A stretch of 64,000 nt of DNA, taken from assembly GCA_950106755.1 (NCBI GenBank), contig OX467091.1:23453538-23517537 (forward strand), in the 5' to 3' direction. The notes beneath the pieces are model-generated. The model was not told the DNA's origin, made no database searches, and worked only from the letters and a program-made list of their open reading frames with translations. The position numbers were made by a program, and so were the translations under genes. This document shows, piece by piece, positions 1 to 13,100 of this stretch. This DNA is from Climacium dendroides. Taxonomy: Eukaryota; Streptophyta; Bryopsida; Hypnales; Climaciaceae. The stretch's first letter is position 1; every line of letters begins with the position of its first letter.

Positions 1-1198
1 GATGGATCCTTGCGCCTCTACACACTCCAAGATGGTAAGAACATGTGATGCTCTTCATGTACGCATTCTCTTACAACGTAGAAGCTCCTCCATTGAATGG
101 GACACAGACAATAGAAAACAAGACATTAGGAACCTTGAAGCAAGAGAGATATTGATGCAAGAATAGCAGGCCCCATGAATAGGCACTTCGATCATCTACT
201 CAAATTCTAAATAGGAGATTAGTGGTTTCACATGCAGATTTGGTTTATTTGTTGTTATTTGTCGTTTTAGGCACCTGGAAGTCAATTGTGCCACTGCCGT
301 AGATGACCACCTTCATAGGCATTGAGCCAGGTCATGCTTGCACCACTTTCTAAAAACTCCAACCAAATGTATCGAAAGAGATGCGTTCCTGTCGGTCAAA
401 GCTATCAAGTCCCTAACGTTTCCAGTATTCTCAATTTATTTTCTGAAATTACCTGCAGATAATGACAAGCCTACACTCCTCGAAACATCGAACCTCGACA
501 TCGACTCTTCGATGTGCCTTTCTCTCGACTGGAGTCCATTGCATCCCCAACTTGCCATCAGTCACTCGAACGGCACATTAACAACAATCGACGTTGGCCA
601 ATCTTCCCCTCAAGTGTCTGACTCCACCGAAGCCCACTCTCTTGAGACTTGGATCACCTCTTACGATTCATGGCACCCTACCGTGCTCTACACTGGTGCA
701 GACGACTGTCACTTTTGTGCTTGGGATCTTCGCCAAGGCCTAGACAACAGTCCCATCTTCCGCAACAAGAAGAGCCACACCATGGGCGTATGCAGCATTC
801 AATCTAATCCCCAAGTTGAGCATTGCTTGATCACTGGGAGCTACGATGAGAAGTTGAGGGTATGGGACATGAGGATGAGTGGAGTTCCTGTGGTGAACAT
901 GGAGACGGGATTGGGAGGAGGGGTGTGGAGGCTGAAGTGGCATCCATTGGATAAAGGGCTGGTGTTAGCAGCGTGTATGCATCATGGGTTTGTGGTGGTG
1001 AGAGTGGAGGGGGATAATATGGAAATAGTGGAAGAGTATAAAGGGCATGAGAGTTTAGCTTATGGGGTTGATTGGTATCAAGGGACGTGGAAGGGGGAGA
1101 ATAGGGAGTTGAGGAGTTTGGCTGCAACGTGCTCGTTTTATGACAAATCGCTCCATGTGTGGGAGCCTTCTGTGGTTGCGTCTAATACAAGGCTCTGA
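1..1198 (+). CDS. DPH7: Diphthine methyltransferase, WD40 protein (5' end outside window)
   Basis: A WD40 protein that in other eukaryotes removes the methyl ester from methylated diphthine on elongation factor 2, late in cytosolic diphthamide synthesis. The visible part has two exons, 1-34 and 459-1198, joined by a phase-1 intron (GTAAGA donor, TGCAG acceptor) that restores an Asp codon. About 257 residues are visible, with five WD-type repeats. Family-typical strings are GSYDEKLRVWDMR in the middle and CSFYDKSLHVWE just before the C-terminus; the second is a DPH7 hallmark. The stop is TGA at 1196-1198. The open frame running back to 338 is intron read-through, not a real start. The gene is tail-to-tail with the minus-strand NO66-like gene. 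The N-terminal repeats lie left of the window. Confidence 0.88.
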
Positions 1199-1241
1199 TT
1201 CGGGTTGAACGTCTAATACAGGGCTCTGATTTGTGTTGAAC
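1180..1241 (+). repeat. 31-bp tandem duplication across the DPH7 stop codon
   Basis: Two adjacent 31-bp units (1180-1210 and 1211-1241) differ at only a few positions. The first contains the DPH7 stop codon and the second lies in the 3' UTR. Termination uses the first copy, so the protein end is unchanged. Confidence 0.85.
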
Positions 1242-1855
1242 GTGACTCTCATGTGTGGCAAATTGTGCATGGGCAGTGTCTGGTGTGTGAAACATGATGG
1301 GGGGGTTCTGCATGACTTTTTTTGTTTTGGATCTGTTGAGGTAAAATTGATAACGATGGAGAGATTGACTGTATCTGAAGCCCTGGGACATTTGGTGCTT
1401 CCAAATTGAAAAAGATCATCTTCATGCGAAACTTCACCTTCCAGAGCATTGTACCGTTGTTAGTCAGAATCGTTGCACTCGGATTCTGCATTCATTGTCC
1501 ATCCAACCAAATTGGGAGGTTTCTCAATGGTATGGCATTCATTATGTATATTTTAATAGTCATTGAAAACTGAATGGTCGAAGAGTAGTTTGGGAGACAA
1601 CCTGCTCAAAATTGCGTGAACTTGTGGTAAAAGAGGGCAAAAAGTAGTTGGCATTGGCACCCCATATTCTCTCAATTTTCAAAGTCTCCACCATTAAGCA
1701 ACAAGCTCTTGTTGGACAGAACTTGCAAATATGGAAGTGGACACCCTGAGCCCCAAGCAACCTATTACAACTGAAATGAGTTCAAGAATTCGACCAAGTA
1801 CAAAAAGTAGAATCAATCATAACCATCATCCCAGTTAAAATTATCAATAGCACCT
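1242..1855. other. Convergent intergenic region / 3' UTRs
   Basis: About 600 bp between the DPH7 and NO66-like stop codons. It presumably contains both 3' UTRs. The open frames here do not resemble proteins and no RNA gene was seen. Confidence 0.6.
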
Positions 1856-4219
1856 TCAAACTTTAATAAGAATACCGAGGTCGCATAATTCTGTAACAAG
1901 GGTGAGACATTCATCCCCCTCCACAGCAAGAGAGGAAACCTCCACAGGCTCCGGAAATGCTGACAGAAGCTCCTCAAGAGCAGGCGCCACTTCCCAGGAG
2001 AACATTACCCGCTTTCCAAGCTCCGGCTCCTCCGTTTCCTCCTCGTCACCCTCATTGTGCGTGTCTCTTGAATTCTTCAGCATGTGGTACACCACCACGG
2101 AGTCCCCTTCCACCACCAGCCTTGCAACATCAGGGGCAACAAGCCTCACCTTCGACTTTGAGGTAATATTTGCCTTCTTGGTTGCCTCCTGCTGCCCAGG
2201 CAATGGCAGCCTGGACTGCAAGAACTTCACAGCAAGCTGGTCGGCAGCAGAGTCCCATGGTATGCTTTGCGAAACAATGGCCATGCACTCCATCACCTTC
2301 TCAATGAACGCTGCTCGTGACGGATTGTCCTGTTCATCCGAATGTGCCACGCCCATGTAGTCTGCATAGCCACGGGGCAGGCTTTCGCGAAGCAGGATGT
2401 GATCTTCACTTGCAAGCTCCAGCGCTCTCGGCATTGCAAGCTCCAGAAAGTCTCCCCAACAGTTGCGCTGTCCCACTGAGACTGTGATGTGGAGGGAATG
2501 TGTGTCAGCTGATGCCTTCGCTTGGTGAATGGTGCCTCTGGGCATGTACCTACACAATATTTCCCAAACTCAAATAAAAAATTTTGAACAAGTCGAAATT
2601 AGGGAGTCCACCAGAAAAAGGCTTACCAACATCTTTTCACGGCAATACTCATTAGATTCAACCCTAAATTTTCACTGAAACAAGGTCAGTAGCCCCGTTT
2701 TGGAAGATTAAAGGATAAATCTAACCACATTCCAAAATCAAACAAATTCCAAAACGCAGAAGAGCCTATACAGAAGAAGTCTCAAAACATAGCAAACTTG
2801 CTGAATAAGATGTGCAATGCCAGGAACTTACAAGATGTCTCCAGGTTCAAGATCCACATCCAGAATGGGCTCCCCAATTTCATCTTGTTCAAAATTAGGA
2901 CTAGAGAATCTGGGGAGTGCTTCTGCCGGATTCCGGGGCTTATATACTTTCCATCGCTTTTTTCCTTCGGTCTGGATCACGAACGCTTCAATATCGTCAT
3001 AATGTGGGCTAAATCCTTGGGATCCAGCGGGGGTCAGATAGGCATTGCAGCCTGCCACCGAGCCCCAGTACCGCTCAAAAGCGGACAGGATCAGGAACAC
3101 CGGGTCGCACCACCTCTGCGGATGCAGAATTCGCACTGACCACCCGTCAGCGTATTTCGACCATACTTTAGATGATTTAGCGGATGTTTCAGAAGAATAA
3201 GTAGATCGCCCACCGTCTATATCATACTTCGTCACATCTATGTTGTGTCCGTATCTGTGAAAACAACAGAATGCATAAGCACAGAAAATGAATATTCCAT
3301 GTGCACGACAGAATATGTAGGCTTGGATTGCATATCCTAGAAATCACATCAGTACTTCTTCACGATATCGATCTAAGATCCAGAGTGTGCAAACATGAGA
3401 TTATAATATAAGCAGCCAAAAGAAATCAGAAAAACAACACATTAAAGTGTCACATTTCAAATCCACTCAAATAAATTTCACTCGAAATTGTCAATACTTT
3501 CATTCTGAATCAACTTTAAAAGGATTTTTGGATTTCAAGTATCATATACTGAAGTGGTGATGATAGAAATGGTAAATTTAACTGTACAGATGTACTCTAC
3601 AAATTCAAATCTATAATCAGCACAAGAACTCCCATTTATTAGTCCACAATGTAATTTATAATGGATTATCACAAACGTTCAAATCAAAAGACACCCAGTG
3701 ACCCTAAGGGACAAAATTCTCAATCCTCCAAAAGAGAAACCTCAATGGCATGTACAGAAGCGAGAAAGCAAACACCATGGGGACATACTTCAATTCATGA
3801 CTCTCCAGAAGCTTTTCGATCGTGTCTTTGTTGAAGATCCCATCATAGTAGTTCCGATTCTTCGGCCTCCGTATCAGAAACGGTCTCCGCTCCCAAAACT
3901 CCTCCTGAAACCTCTCGAGTTTCATGGGACTGACGACCCATTCCAGGAACCGCAGAGGTGCACCTGCACTCAAATCCTTCGCCATCTTCAACCCTTTTGC
4001 ATCACCTGATTGCTCCCTAGAATCCTCGACCACTTCCATCTTGAAGTCCTCAATGTACTTCACAGCCTCCGGATCGAAATCCTCCTCCACGCTCATCGAT
4101 CCGTCCTGGTCGTCCTCCCCTTCCATCTCTTCCTCCACTTCACTGTCTTCTCCGTCCTCCTGGGGAATGTCCAACGCCGGCAAGGCTGGACCATGCTTCG
4201 CCTTCTTCACATTCCGCAT
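1856..4219 (-). CDS. NO66: NO66/RIOX-type JmjC histidyl-hydroxylase / histone demethylase
   Basis: An Fe(II)/2-oxoglutarate oxygenase of the NO66-MINA (RIOX) family. Relatives hydroxylate a ribosomal-protein histidine and have been reported to demethylate H3K4/H3K36 in the nucleus or nucleolus. Three coding exons, 4219-3789, 3254-2832 and 2549-1856, give exactly 516 codons (515 aa), and both introns have good GTATGT/GTAAGT donors. Residues 1-80 are acidic and low-complexity. The metal site is visible: H228-x-D230 in SPHYDDIEAF, and H293 in GDILYMPRGTIHQA, which spans the exon 2/3 junction. The start is the first ATG of the open frame. That frame runs upstream to an in-frame TGA, but no better ATG was found, so the N-terminus is less certain. 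A spliced 5'-UTR exon probably lies near 4747-4850. Confidence 0.9.
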
Positions 4220-4681
4220 TGCGACAACAGGCCAATTCGGAATAAGGCAGGCCGTCCTAAGAACTAATCATATCAAGACCAAAGCGCCACTTGACCAAGT
4301 CTTCATCTGAGTTCTGTTCCTTTAATAATGCGTACCTATAGTGAAATTCCAAAACCAAGTTCAGAACATCCACCAAGAAAACTTTGACCTTAATAACTAT
4401 TGCATACGGTATCCAATTCTCACATTCTTTGATGCGATGGAACTCTCTTTCATACAGTGAAAACACATTCAAATCTGAACAGTCTAATTAGAGGAAGAAT
4501 TACTGGAATGACAAACAGTATAACTTAAAATCTAATCACAAAAAAATTAGGCCAACACCACGCATTTCCAAAAGACAGTCGTATAGGCATCGATATCAAT
4601 ATAGAGACTGCGGGGTCAAGCTAGAAAGAGGATCCCGATGACGATACAATTTCCGATCGTAAATGAGCGAAGGTCAAGAAG

Positions 4682-4857
4682 AAACCCTAAACCCCCTGCG
4701 CAAACTTCTGTCGCATATACAAAAGGTTTTGGAATACAAGTACTCACCTCTACCGAAGAGCTGTCGTTGGCAGCTCTCTTGATTTGAGCAAACTCGAAGA
4801 TGCAAACCGAAGAAGTTAAACTCTGAAGACCTGCGGCGTCTCATGAAACCCTAACGG
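4682..4857 (-). promoter_or_regulatory. 5'-UTR exon and telo-box motifs of the NO66-like gene
   Basis: On the minus strand a GTGAGT donor near 4747 ends a likely leader exon that starts around 4850. Two telo-box-like AAACCCTAA motifs sit at 4682-4690 and 4846-4854. Plant telo-boxes are common near transcription starts of translation and ribosome-related genes. The leader exon has a short ATG-initiated frame of about 33 codons running into the donor, which could be a uORF or an alternative N-terminus. The transcription start is inferred, not seen. Confidence 0.45.
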
Positions 4858-4860
4858 GGC

Positions 4861-7161
4861 CATCACAGATTAGCCGAATTCTGGACCAAGTCAGTGGAAA
4901 CGAAACGACTGTAAAGGGTTGGTGGGTATCCATACCCGGATATCAATACCGAGTATCTGTAGCGGGTATAACCTTCAGGGGTTTGTCGAGAGGGGGGTTC
5001 CATCGCCGGATATCAGTTCTTTTATATCGTTACTTAATTTTTGGCATAATTTTGCTTAAATCGAAGTTCATTATTTATGCCGCATATTCATCAATTAGGT
5101 TGTTGAGGAAGATGATTTTTTAATCATGCTCTTGAATGGTTTTAGTGACAAATTTTAAGTTGGGATTGGAGTAATATGCATTCACTTGCATAAGGTTCAT
5201 TTATAAATTTTGAAACAACAAAGAATATGCTTTTCGGGTTGAAGCGCATGACATGAACCCATCATGTTTTGAATCCAAAACAACTAAAATTTCATTATTT
5301 AAAGGTACGATCATTTTGAGCCATAGTGATATTTGTGTGTCCTCATTTTTACAAAAAAGACAAGTTTGCCCCCCTTGTAAGTAGTCAATTGAGCACTATA
5401 AGACATAAGTCAGGGCATCTACAATGGGACCAATATATTGATCCTCTAATAATTAGACATTGAATACTTGATACATATCCCACAAAAAGTAAGCTATAAG
5501 ATTAAAAAAAATATAGAAATCTTGGCAAATCATGCAAAAACATGCTAGTAGTATTATAGATTGACATACTATTGGCATGATTTTGCTAAATTTGCCAAGG
5601 CCTCTATATTTTACAAAGTTTAAATCTTGATAATATTGAGTTTACTAAAATTATTTTTAGATGCACTTTCAATGATAGTAACTTTAAGTTCAAATTATTA
5701 TACATCAATAAAAATTGGCAATATATTGGAAGGGACTATATTTTGATTGCATTGTAGATGCTCTAAATAGCCAAGAGTGACATGGGTCATTAATAGATAA
5801 ACGGACCTTATTCCTAACCAAGCCAATTTCCAACTAAATGACCTAATTGTTCCTTTGTCTCTTTGAGGAATTGAGGTTCTTTTGCAATCCCCAATCCAAA
5901 TGTATTGACCAATAAAACTTTTGTTTTGGATTATACTTAGATCACCCCATAAGAACAATTAAAAAAGGCAATTATCGAGGCAAGTTAAATCTCCAAAGGA
6001 AATTGATAGATGAGAAATAAAGTGGAACAATCTAAATAACCATTTTGGTATAGTCTATTGTATAGCTCGGTGGATGAACAAAAAACAAATGAATTGAACT
6101 CATTTCTTATAAAACTAGTATATTTGAGTGGAATCTATTTGAAATAACAATTGTCATTGAACAAAATTATCATCAATTTATTTGATTATAAGTGAAATCA
6201 ATTGTTAACTTTGAAATTTTTTTTAGTATTCAAGGTATTTAGTTCAAGTTTGTTTGGACAAGAACATGAACCCTTATACACTCTATCACTACTAAAAACT
6301 TGGGCCACATCGATTAGAAGAATGACTACAAGTAGCCCCATTGGTAGCCAAGAATGACTACAAGTAGCCCCATTGGTAGCCAAGTTCGTTGTGTGGGTCT
6401 TCTTGTGGGTCATTTCCCTTGTGTACAAAGCCCAAGTTCGTACTAAAAACAAGGCAAGTAAATAATTTGTATTCTATGGAGGTAAATTTACCATTAACAT
6501 GTACACATCCAATTATGAATTGTCACATAATATCTACCCATCCACTCACTATAAGAAAACTGTGTTTTTCAGGTGATGTTTAATACAACAATGTAAGTTT
6601 AAAACATTCCAATGTAACATCTTGATCTAGTTTCCCTTATCCCTCACTCAAAGGAAGTCTGCTTGACAGTATGTGTCTTTTTTTTTTTTCCCATCTGAAT
6701 GTCCACAATGCCACCCACCTAGCCATGGTGTCCCCGAAGTAGGTTTTCTGTGTTTGAGGATGTATCTTGTATTCTCTTGGTGCTGTTTAAAGGTTTCTCA
6801 ATTTCCTGGTTGTTCTAAGACTTTACTGGGTTCGTAGTTTCTGTTCAACGGGGAGCAACCACACAAACTCAACTTTTCCAGACCACACGGTAGAACGGAA
6901 AGATCATCAAGGCATCCACAAACCCCGACACACCTGTGGCAGCGCAAAAATACAGTACCTGGCAATCACGAATTTCAGTATTACAAGGTTCAACCTCCCT
7001 GCAAAGCATGAGGGCAACCACGGACTCAGTATAAAAGATTTCATCATTTTAGCTTCTCAGCGTCTACATGAATGAATCGGTCATCATAAATCTAATAACA
7101 TCCGAGAACAAGCAACCTTCTGCATGCTCTCCATGTTGCGGTATAGTACAGAGGCTCCACC
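4861..7161. other. AT-rich intergenic region
   Basis: About 2.3 kb between the NO66-like promoter and the 3' end of tRNase Z. It has no convincing gene; its frames are short and lack splice support. Near 4920-4985 there are several interleaved GGGTATC/GATACCC-type palindromic words. A 32-bp tandem duplication lies at 6319-6382. Confidence 0.6.
6319..6382. repeat. 32-bp perfect tandem duplication
   Basis: Two identical 32-bp units (6319-6350 and 6351-6382), each beginning AGAATGACTACAAG. No link to a gene is visible. Confidence 0.9.
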
Positions 7162-10100
7162 TCACACAATGAGGGCTTCATCGGCACTCTCCTTTTCGTC
7201 CTCCACCCTCGTCATGTCATCCTTGAAAAGAAGCTTCAGTGCAGGTAAGAGAGACGGCAATAAGGGCAAATCAGCTAAGTTGACACTCATCATATCAAAT
7301 GCTATGCATGTCCTGGAAGTGTAACTTTCATCGAACACTGGAATCTTAGGGTATCGTTGACTGAAGTGGGTTAGGATAGTGCGGTACACTCCAGCAGACA
7401 CTCCTGTTTCGATGGCCTCTTTTGTCAAGCTGTGTTTCTTTGCGTAAGCCTCTTCTGGCATGCTGTCGTCGAAAGTAGCCTGCACATGCATGCATAGTCA
7501 GAGTGTTTTCGATTTAACCCCTAAAAGCACGAGCTAAGCAACTGAAAGTTCACTTCGAAGGAGCATTGCAAATTATAGTAACTTCTTCAGCGTATCCTCA
7601 CCATCCAATATTGTAGGCCATACTTTCAAACTTTCAGTCAGTGGTGATTTTTCAGAAGTTTCTTTAACTGCTTTTTTGAGGTGAACCTCAAAGATTTAAA
7701 TGTGATGTGATGTGCTCCTTTCAAATATGACGATTATGCAATACTTCTAGTTTTCATATTAACAATTTTTTTACCGCGTTCAAATATCAGCATTTCATCC
7801 GAGGCTTTGAATGAGTGACGGGCAATCTTTCTTAGTTTAAAATCACCCCTGCATCGAGTGGTATGCTTTATGAACACCATAGAAACCTCCTAAATTATTC
7901 ATTTCAACACCATTAGCCGCTACTGGAAGCAGCTACGTTTGTTTTTATACACTTAGGAGTGGATAAGTATCTGCAGTAGTACGAAATTCCAGGGCTGCAA
8001 TGTACATTTCCATACAAGCATGTGAGCAAAATTAAGAGTGACTGGCAGCAAGTAGTTACCTCGTGTATAAGCACTGTAGCACCCTCAGAGGCATCCACAA
8101 GTGCGTCGCATGGTCGAGTGTCACCAGAGTAGACTACCTTCCACCCCGGTCGTCTAGATCCATCGGGTTGCGTCCGGATGATTGATTCTATGACCACTCC
8201 ATACGCATGGGGACAGTGTACAACCGGAACACTTGTAACTCCAACAAGTCCTAACGAAGACAAGGTCTCCTTCAATTTATCTCGCCCAGACCAGTCTATT
8301 CCTTCTCGCAAGTTTGCCCCTGGTAGAAGCCAGTAGTTTCGCATCTGTCCCTTCTTGGGCGACGTTTTACTGTTAGGAGACAATCTTCTTACAAGCCCAA
8401 CTCCTGAATTTGTCGAGATAGCAGCAATTTCCCTCTCTGGACTCCTGCCATTTCCTGAGCTTGACATGGAACTCTCGTAATTTGTATCCTCTTTACCTCT
8501 TTCAATCTCACCTTTCTCAACCTCAGCAATGTCATCCGCATCATACGTAGTTTGGCTACAATCTAGAAATTCCATACCTAAATCTTCAAGCTGGCCATAC
8601 GCATCAAGGAAGCGCTTCAGCTGCTTGGGACCCACAACTAAAACAGGCACAAAATCCCCTCTGCTTTCTAAAATAGTCTTCCGCACAGAGAGAATTCTAG
8701 CAAGCCCCGTATGATGGTCGGCATGAATGTGAGATATCCACACAAGTTTAAGACCCGCCAGGACATCATCGGCTCCTTGAGGTCCATACCTGGTCCATGA
8801 GGCAGATCATTATAATGTCAGTCACATACATCCCAAGTTAATTGTGAGACACTTGTAACAGAGCCGGCGTTCAACCTATGGATGTTATATTGAACGACGA
8901 GAGTAAACGAGACAGTTGAAGCAAGGCAGTACCTTCGTTTCAGCTGGGCGTAAGTTCCCTCTCCGCAATCTAGCATAACACCACCTCGTTCAAAGAGGTG
9001 AACATAAATGGCACTAACATTCCGATATTTTGATGGCTGAGATGAACCAGTACCCAGAAACACCATCTCCATTTCTTCCCTGGTTACTCCCTGCAGACAA
9101 GGAGGGATGTCTTCCAGATCACTGTTGTCTTCAGTAAGAGATTCCGGTCCCGTAACAGTTGCCTGCCTTACATCATATGACTCCTCGCTCAATTTCATAC
9201 CGGAGGAAGATGGAGCAGTAATGTCGGTATTAGAAACAGGGGCAGCTTCCACTAACCAAGGCTCTTCACAATAGTACTTCACATCTTCACCCTTGCCCAT
9301 CGTGGCCTCTGCAGTGATTGATTCGGTTGGCGTGGGATTCCAGAGATCCGAAATTTCCTGGGACGCTCCAAGAAGCTCAGGTATGTCAATAACCAGCTGT
9401 TCTTGAATCTTCTCCATGCTAAATGGCTCAGGCACAGCTGAACGGTCGAAACCAAGGTTTGACAATGGTCGCAAACGAAACTGAAACACAAACATTGTCA
9501 ATACCAATGTAAGTAGAGGACAGGGTTCGTCATTTACACCTTCTATGCTACGAGGATGTAAGAGAACATGAGATACAGTCCAAGCTTCACTCGTCCAACA
9601 GGCATCAGTAACTTACACGAGAGTGTTTCTAAGTCACGAAGAAACGAGTCCTACCCACACAAGCACGGTTCCAACCCCTTGGAAACCTCCAACTATTAGG
9701 GACATCCATGTTAGGTGATGCAAACATGACTTTGAGCCAGACTTGATGACCTCTCTAACATCTCCGGAACTACAAACCATTTAGTAAGAACATAAAGGAG
9801 AAAATAACTACAGTAAACAGACGTATAATACCTTCAGTAAGTTCTCAGCAACAGAGACTAGGTCGGATGTTGACTCCTTGTCCTGTAGCAAACATCAAAA
9901 CAACATTGCTGATTGCGGACACCAGACATAAGCAGGAGCGTGTTCACTGGAAGCTAATTGTAGTACTAAGAAATTCCACTAATCGTCGGTCAAATTACAA
10001 CATTCCTAATTTACATGGGAAAAAGGCATTCACAACTCAAATAAGACTTCACTGACCAACCCAGGCCACCTAAGCTAGTCCGCACAACAATAGTGCACAT

Positions 10101-13100
10101 TTCGTCATACAAAAGCATCAACGACATCGCTAACTATACGAGAAATTCAACTCTAGGCCTTCAAATGTACCTTCGTGTCTATAATCTGATCTCTGTGCTT
10201 GCCCGGTTGCAAGCCTGATACAGGAAACACTTGTGGACAAATGCGATTTAAGCGTGACACCACTCTTGCACTTGCCTTCAGAACCGGCTGTGACATGTCC
10301 AGGCTGCCAATCACACGAGCTACTATCAGGATAGTATCTTTGCGAATTCCAAAATTCGAGACGACTGAATTTGTGTTCCACAACATAAATTATCAAAAAC
10401 AACACAAAGGCTCACAGGAACATCTGAATTTTTGGATACTCTAAATCTTTGAGTGTTATGTCATTAAAATCTCTCGAGTCGAAACTACTCACGTGCCATG
10501 GCCAGCCATCACATGTTGCGCACGACCAAAGCGCGACATCCAGCTTTGGTACTCGGGTAGTCCAGAAACGGAAGCGGGGCCAATATGCACTACAAGAGTG
10601 ACTTGCTTAGATGGTGTCCCTACAGTATGCTCTTGAAAACTGCAAAGCACTGGATTCGAGAGTAATGCTGGAATGTATTCAGCGGTTGGACAGTCAACAA
10701 GGATGAAGATAGGCCCAGGGGATGAAGGATCCATGACATCCTCAGGATGCACCTGCACAATTCATACACATTCTTAAATAGACAGAACTACCATGGATCA
10801 AGCGATACAACAGAAATAAATACTACGATGAATCAATAGAGAAAAAAAATTTGGGATCTTAGCTGATAAAAACGCCTCTAGTAAAGATTAAATGACCCGT
10901 CAGCCCGTAACAGCACTCAAACACTACAGGGCAAGCAAAAATGTAGAGTATAGACTTCCATGCTTTTAGGCATGCAACATTGATTCTTTCACAAATCTTT
11001 CAATCCAAACATTTAATCAAAGTCACAACTCCAGAATAGCAGTCTAACCATTGTTATTCCATCGCTCGACATTACGGATTTCCCCGATTGAAGTAGGCCA
11101 TAATGAGGTCCTGGTCGACTAAAGAACTTTCGAGCCTTTTCAATATCAAACCGACCATTCACTTCTGGAAGTTCACAGACGTATACAACCGACACATCAC
11201 GGCCCTCATCTGAAGATGAAGTCTCAGTGGAGGCTTGTTGTACTCGTGGCCGCTTTGTTCCTGTCAAAGTGACGTATTTCAGTACATACAAATTTTTATT
11301 TTAATGAGGAGTTGATACAACAGGGAAGCAGGAAAGATGCTAAACAGAGCGAAGCTGACGGAAGCCAGTGGTAACGAGATCACGAACACAACTGTATTTG
11401 CGAGACCATGCGATTTCAAAAATGAAGAATGGGCATAATAGACAGCATTATATCAGAAGTCATGAAATTTATACTTCAGAAACTACACCCTCCACAGGCA
11501 GCACTTTGGAGCTACTAAACAACCGACTCAGGTGTAAGACACCGCTGTTGTTCCAAGAGCATTATAGACATCGAAATACGTACTCTTCTTGGCGCCAGGT
11601 CCTTCATTGGTTGATGATGTCTGCGGGCGTAATAAAACAGCAGTGATTTTCACAACGTCATCTTCCAAAAGCACTTCAGACTGAGCCTCAGCTCCCTCGT
11701 TTGAAGAACCTACTGAACCACCGAAGCTGTGGGTATGAACAACAGACGCACCCGGCACAAAAGTCCGCATGGCATCTACAAGATACTTAAGCTCCGACGG
11801 TCCCCACATATTGACCTGTCATCATAGAGGCACCCCATACAGATCTCTTTCAGGAAAGGTGGTGCGAGGCTACACAGATCCTTGATCAGATGCAAACGTC
11901 TTTAGACATCATACGACAGGAAGTTCAAACGTTCCACAGCATGACAAATAACTAATGTAATCTAACTCAAGCGAACATATCATGACTCCACACAAGCACG
12001 GTCGGAGAAGATGTTTCGAACACAAGAGTGAGTCATCTGCTTAAGCAAAATAAGGTCACGAAGAAACGGGTGTACATAAGAAACACTTACCGCCATGCCA
12101 GCTTCTCCAATGCCTGCCAAGGTAAGTAAAAGACCTGAAAAAAAATTACACAAACACATGAATTAAACGATTTAAAGAAACAAATATTGCATGAGATTCC
12201 GATAATGACCCTGCATAGTGTTCTCTAAAATACGAGGCCAAAATCTAACATGTAAAGCATAACCAAGTGCATAATGATGAAACTACAGCAAATACAGGGT
12301 TCTCTCACTAGCACTACCAGCTGAGGCCATTCCTGCAGAGATCCCCGAGGATCAGGTAAGAGATCAAGTGATACACATACCAGGCAGGCCACCAGCAGTT
12401 TCTGAGCAAACACGAGTAAGAAAAATGTGATCAATCTGCACAAAGAAGATAGTTTATCAATTAGCATTGCAGAACGCCAAAGAAAGCAGAGCCATCCAAG
12501 GAATGAGATGTTCCGACTAAAAATTTGGATGGACAAGCATCAAAGAGCTACCCTATATAAAAAAAACAGAAAAGAGTCTGTCAAACCGAAGTATGGTACA
12601 AAGGCGCTGAGAAGAAAAATCAACAAGAAGAAACCTACACGTCGCCAAATAACAGAAGAGAAAAAATGCCCGCCCTCCCGGAGAAAAGTGAGTAAAGCTG
12701 CATGCCTTGGATAACTTGATTTTATGTTCTATACAAAATCGCTGGAGCCCCTGGCAAGTCAATCATCCAGCCGAGAAAATGTCAAAAATGATAGTACGGT
12801 CACTGCAGCTAAGCATTCTTCCTGTTGCTGAAGACAAACATTGTGGTTTCAAAGTGATCCACTGCATAAAAATCAGTCACTATGTCTCATGCTACTAATA
12901 TTCATTCTTAGGTAACTGACAAAAATAGCATTCTCAAAATGATATATTCACTGCTTTAACAGCTGGCAACGTAATCCATAGGCCTGGACATAGCTGAAAC
13001 TTAGCACATGAGAGCTCCAAACCCCAGAATAGTAATAGCTCATCTCACCTCTCCAGCATTAAAGATATAACGCCGCTGATCAAAAAATAGAAGCACACAA

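Noticed and set aside
1902..2360. 152-codon plus-strand frame
   Set aside because: It is antisense to the last coding exon of the NO66-like gene, which has clear conserved motifs.
4257..4472. 71-codon minus-strand frame upstream of the NO66-like start
   Set aside because: It is out of frame with the NO66 coding exon, has no resemblance to known NO66 N-termini, and is better explained as UTR or intron.
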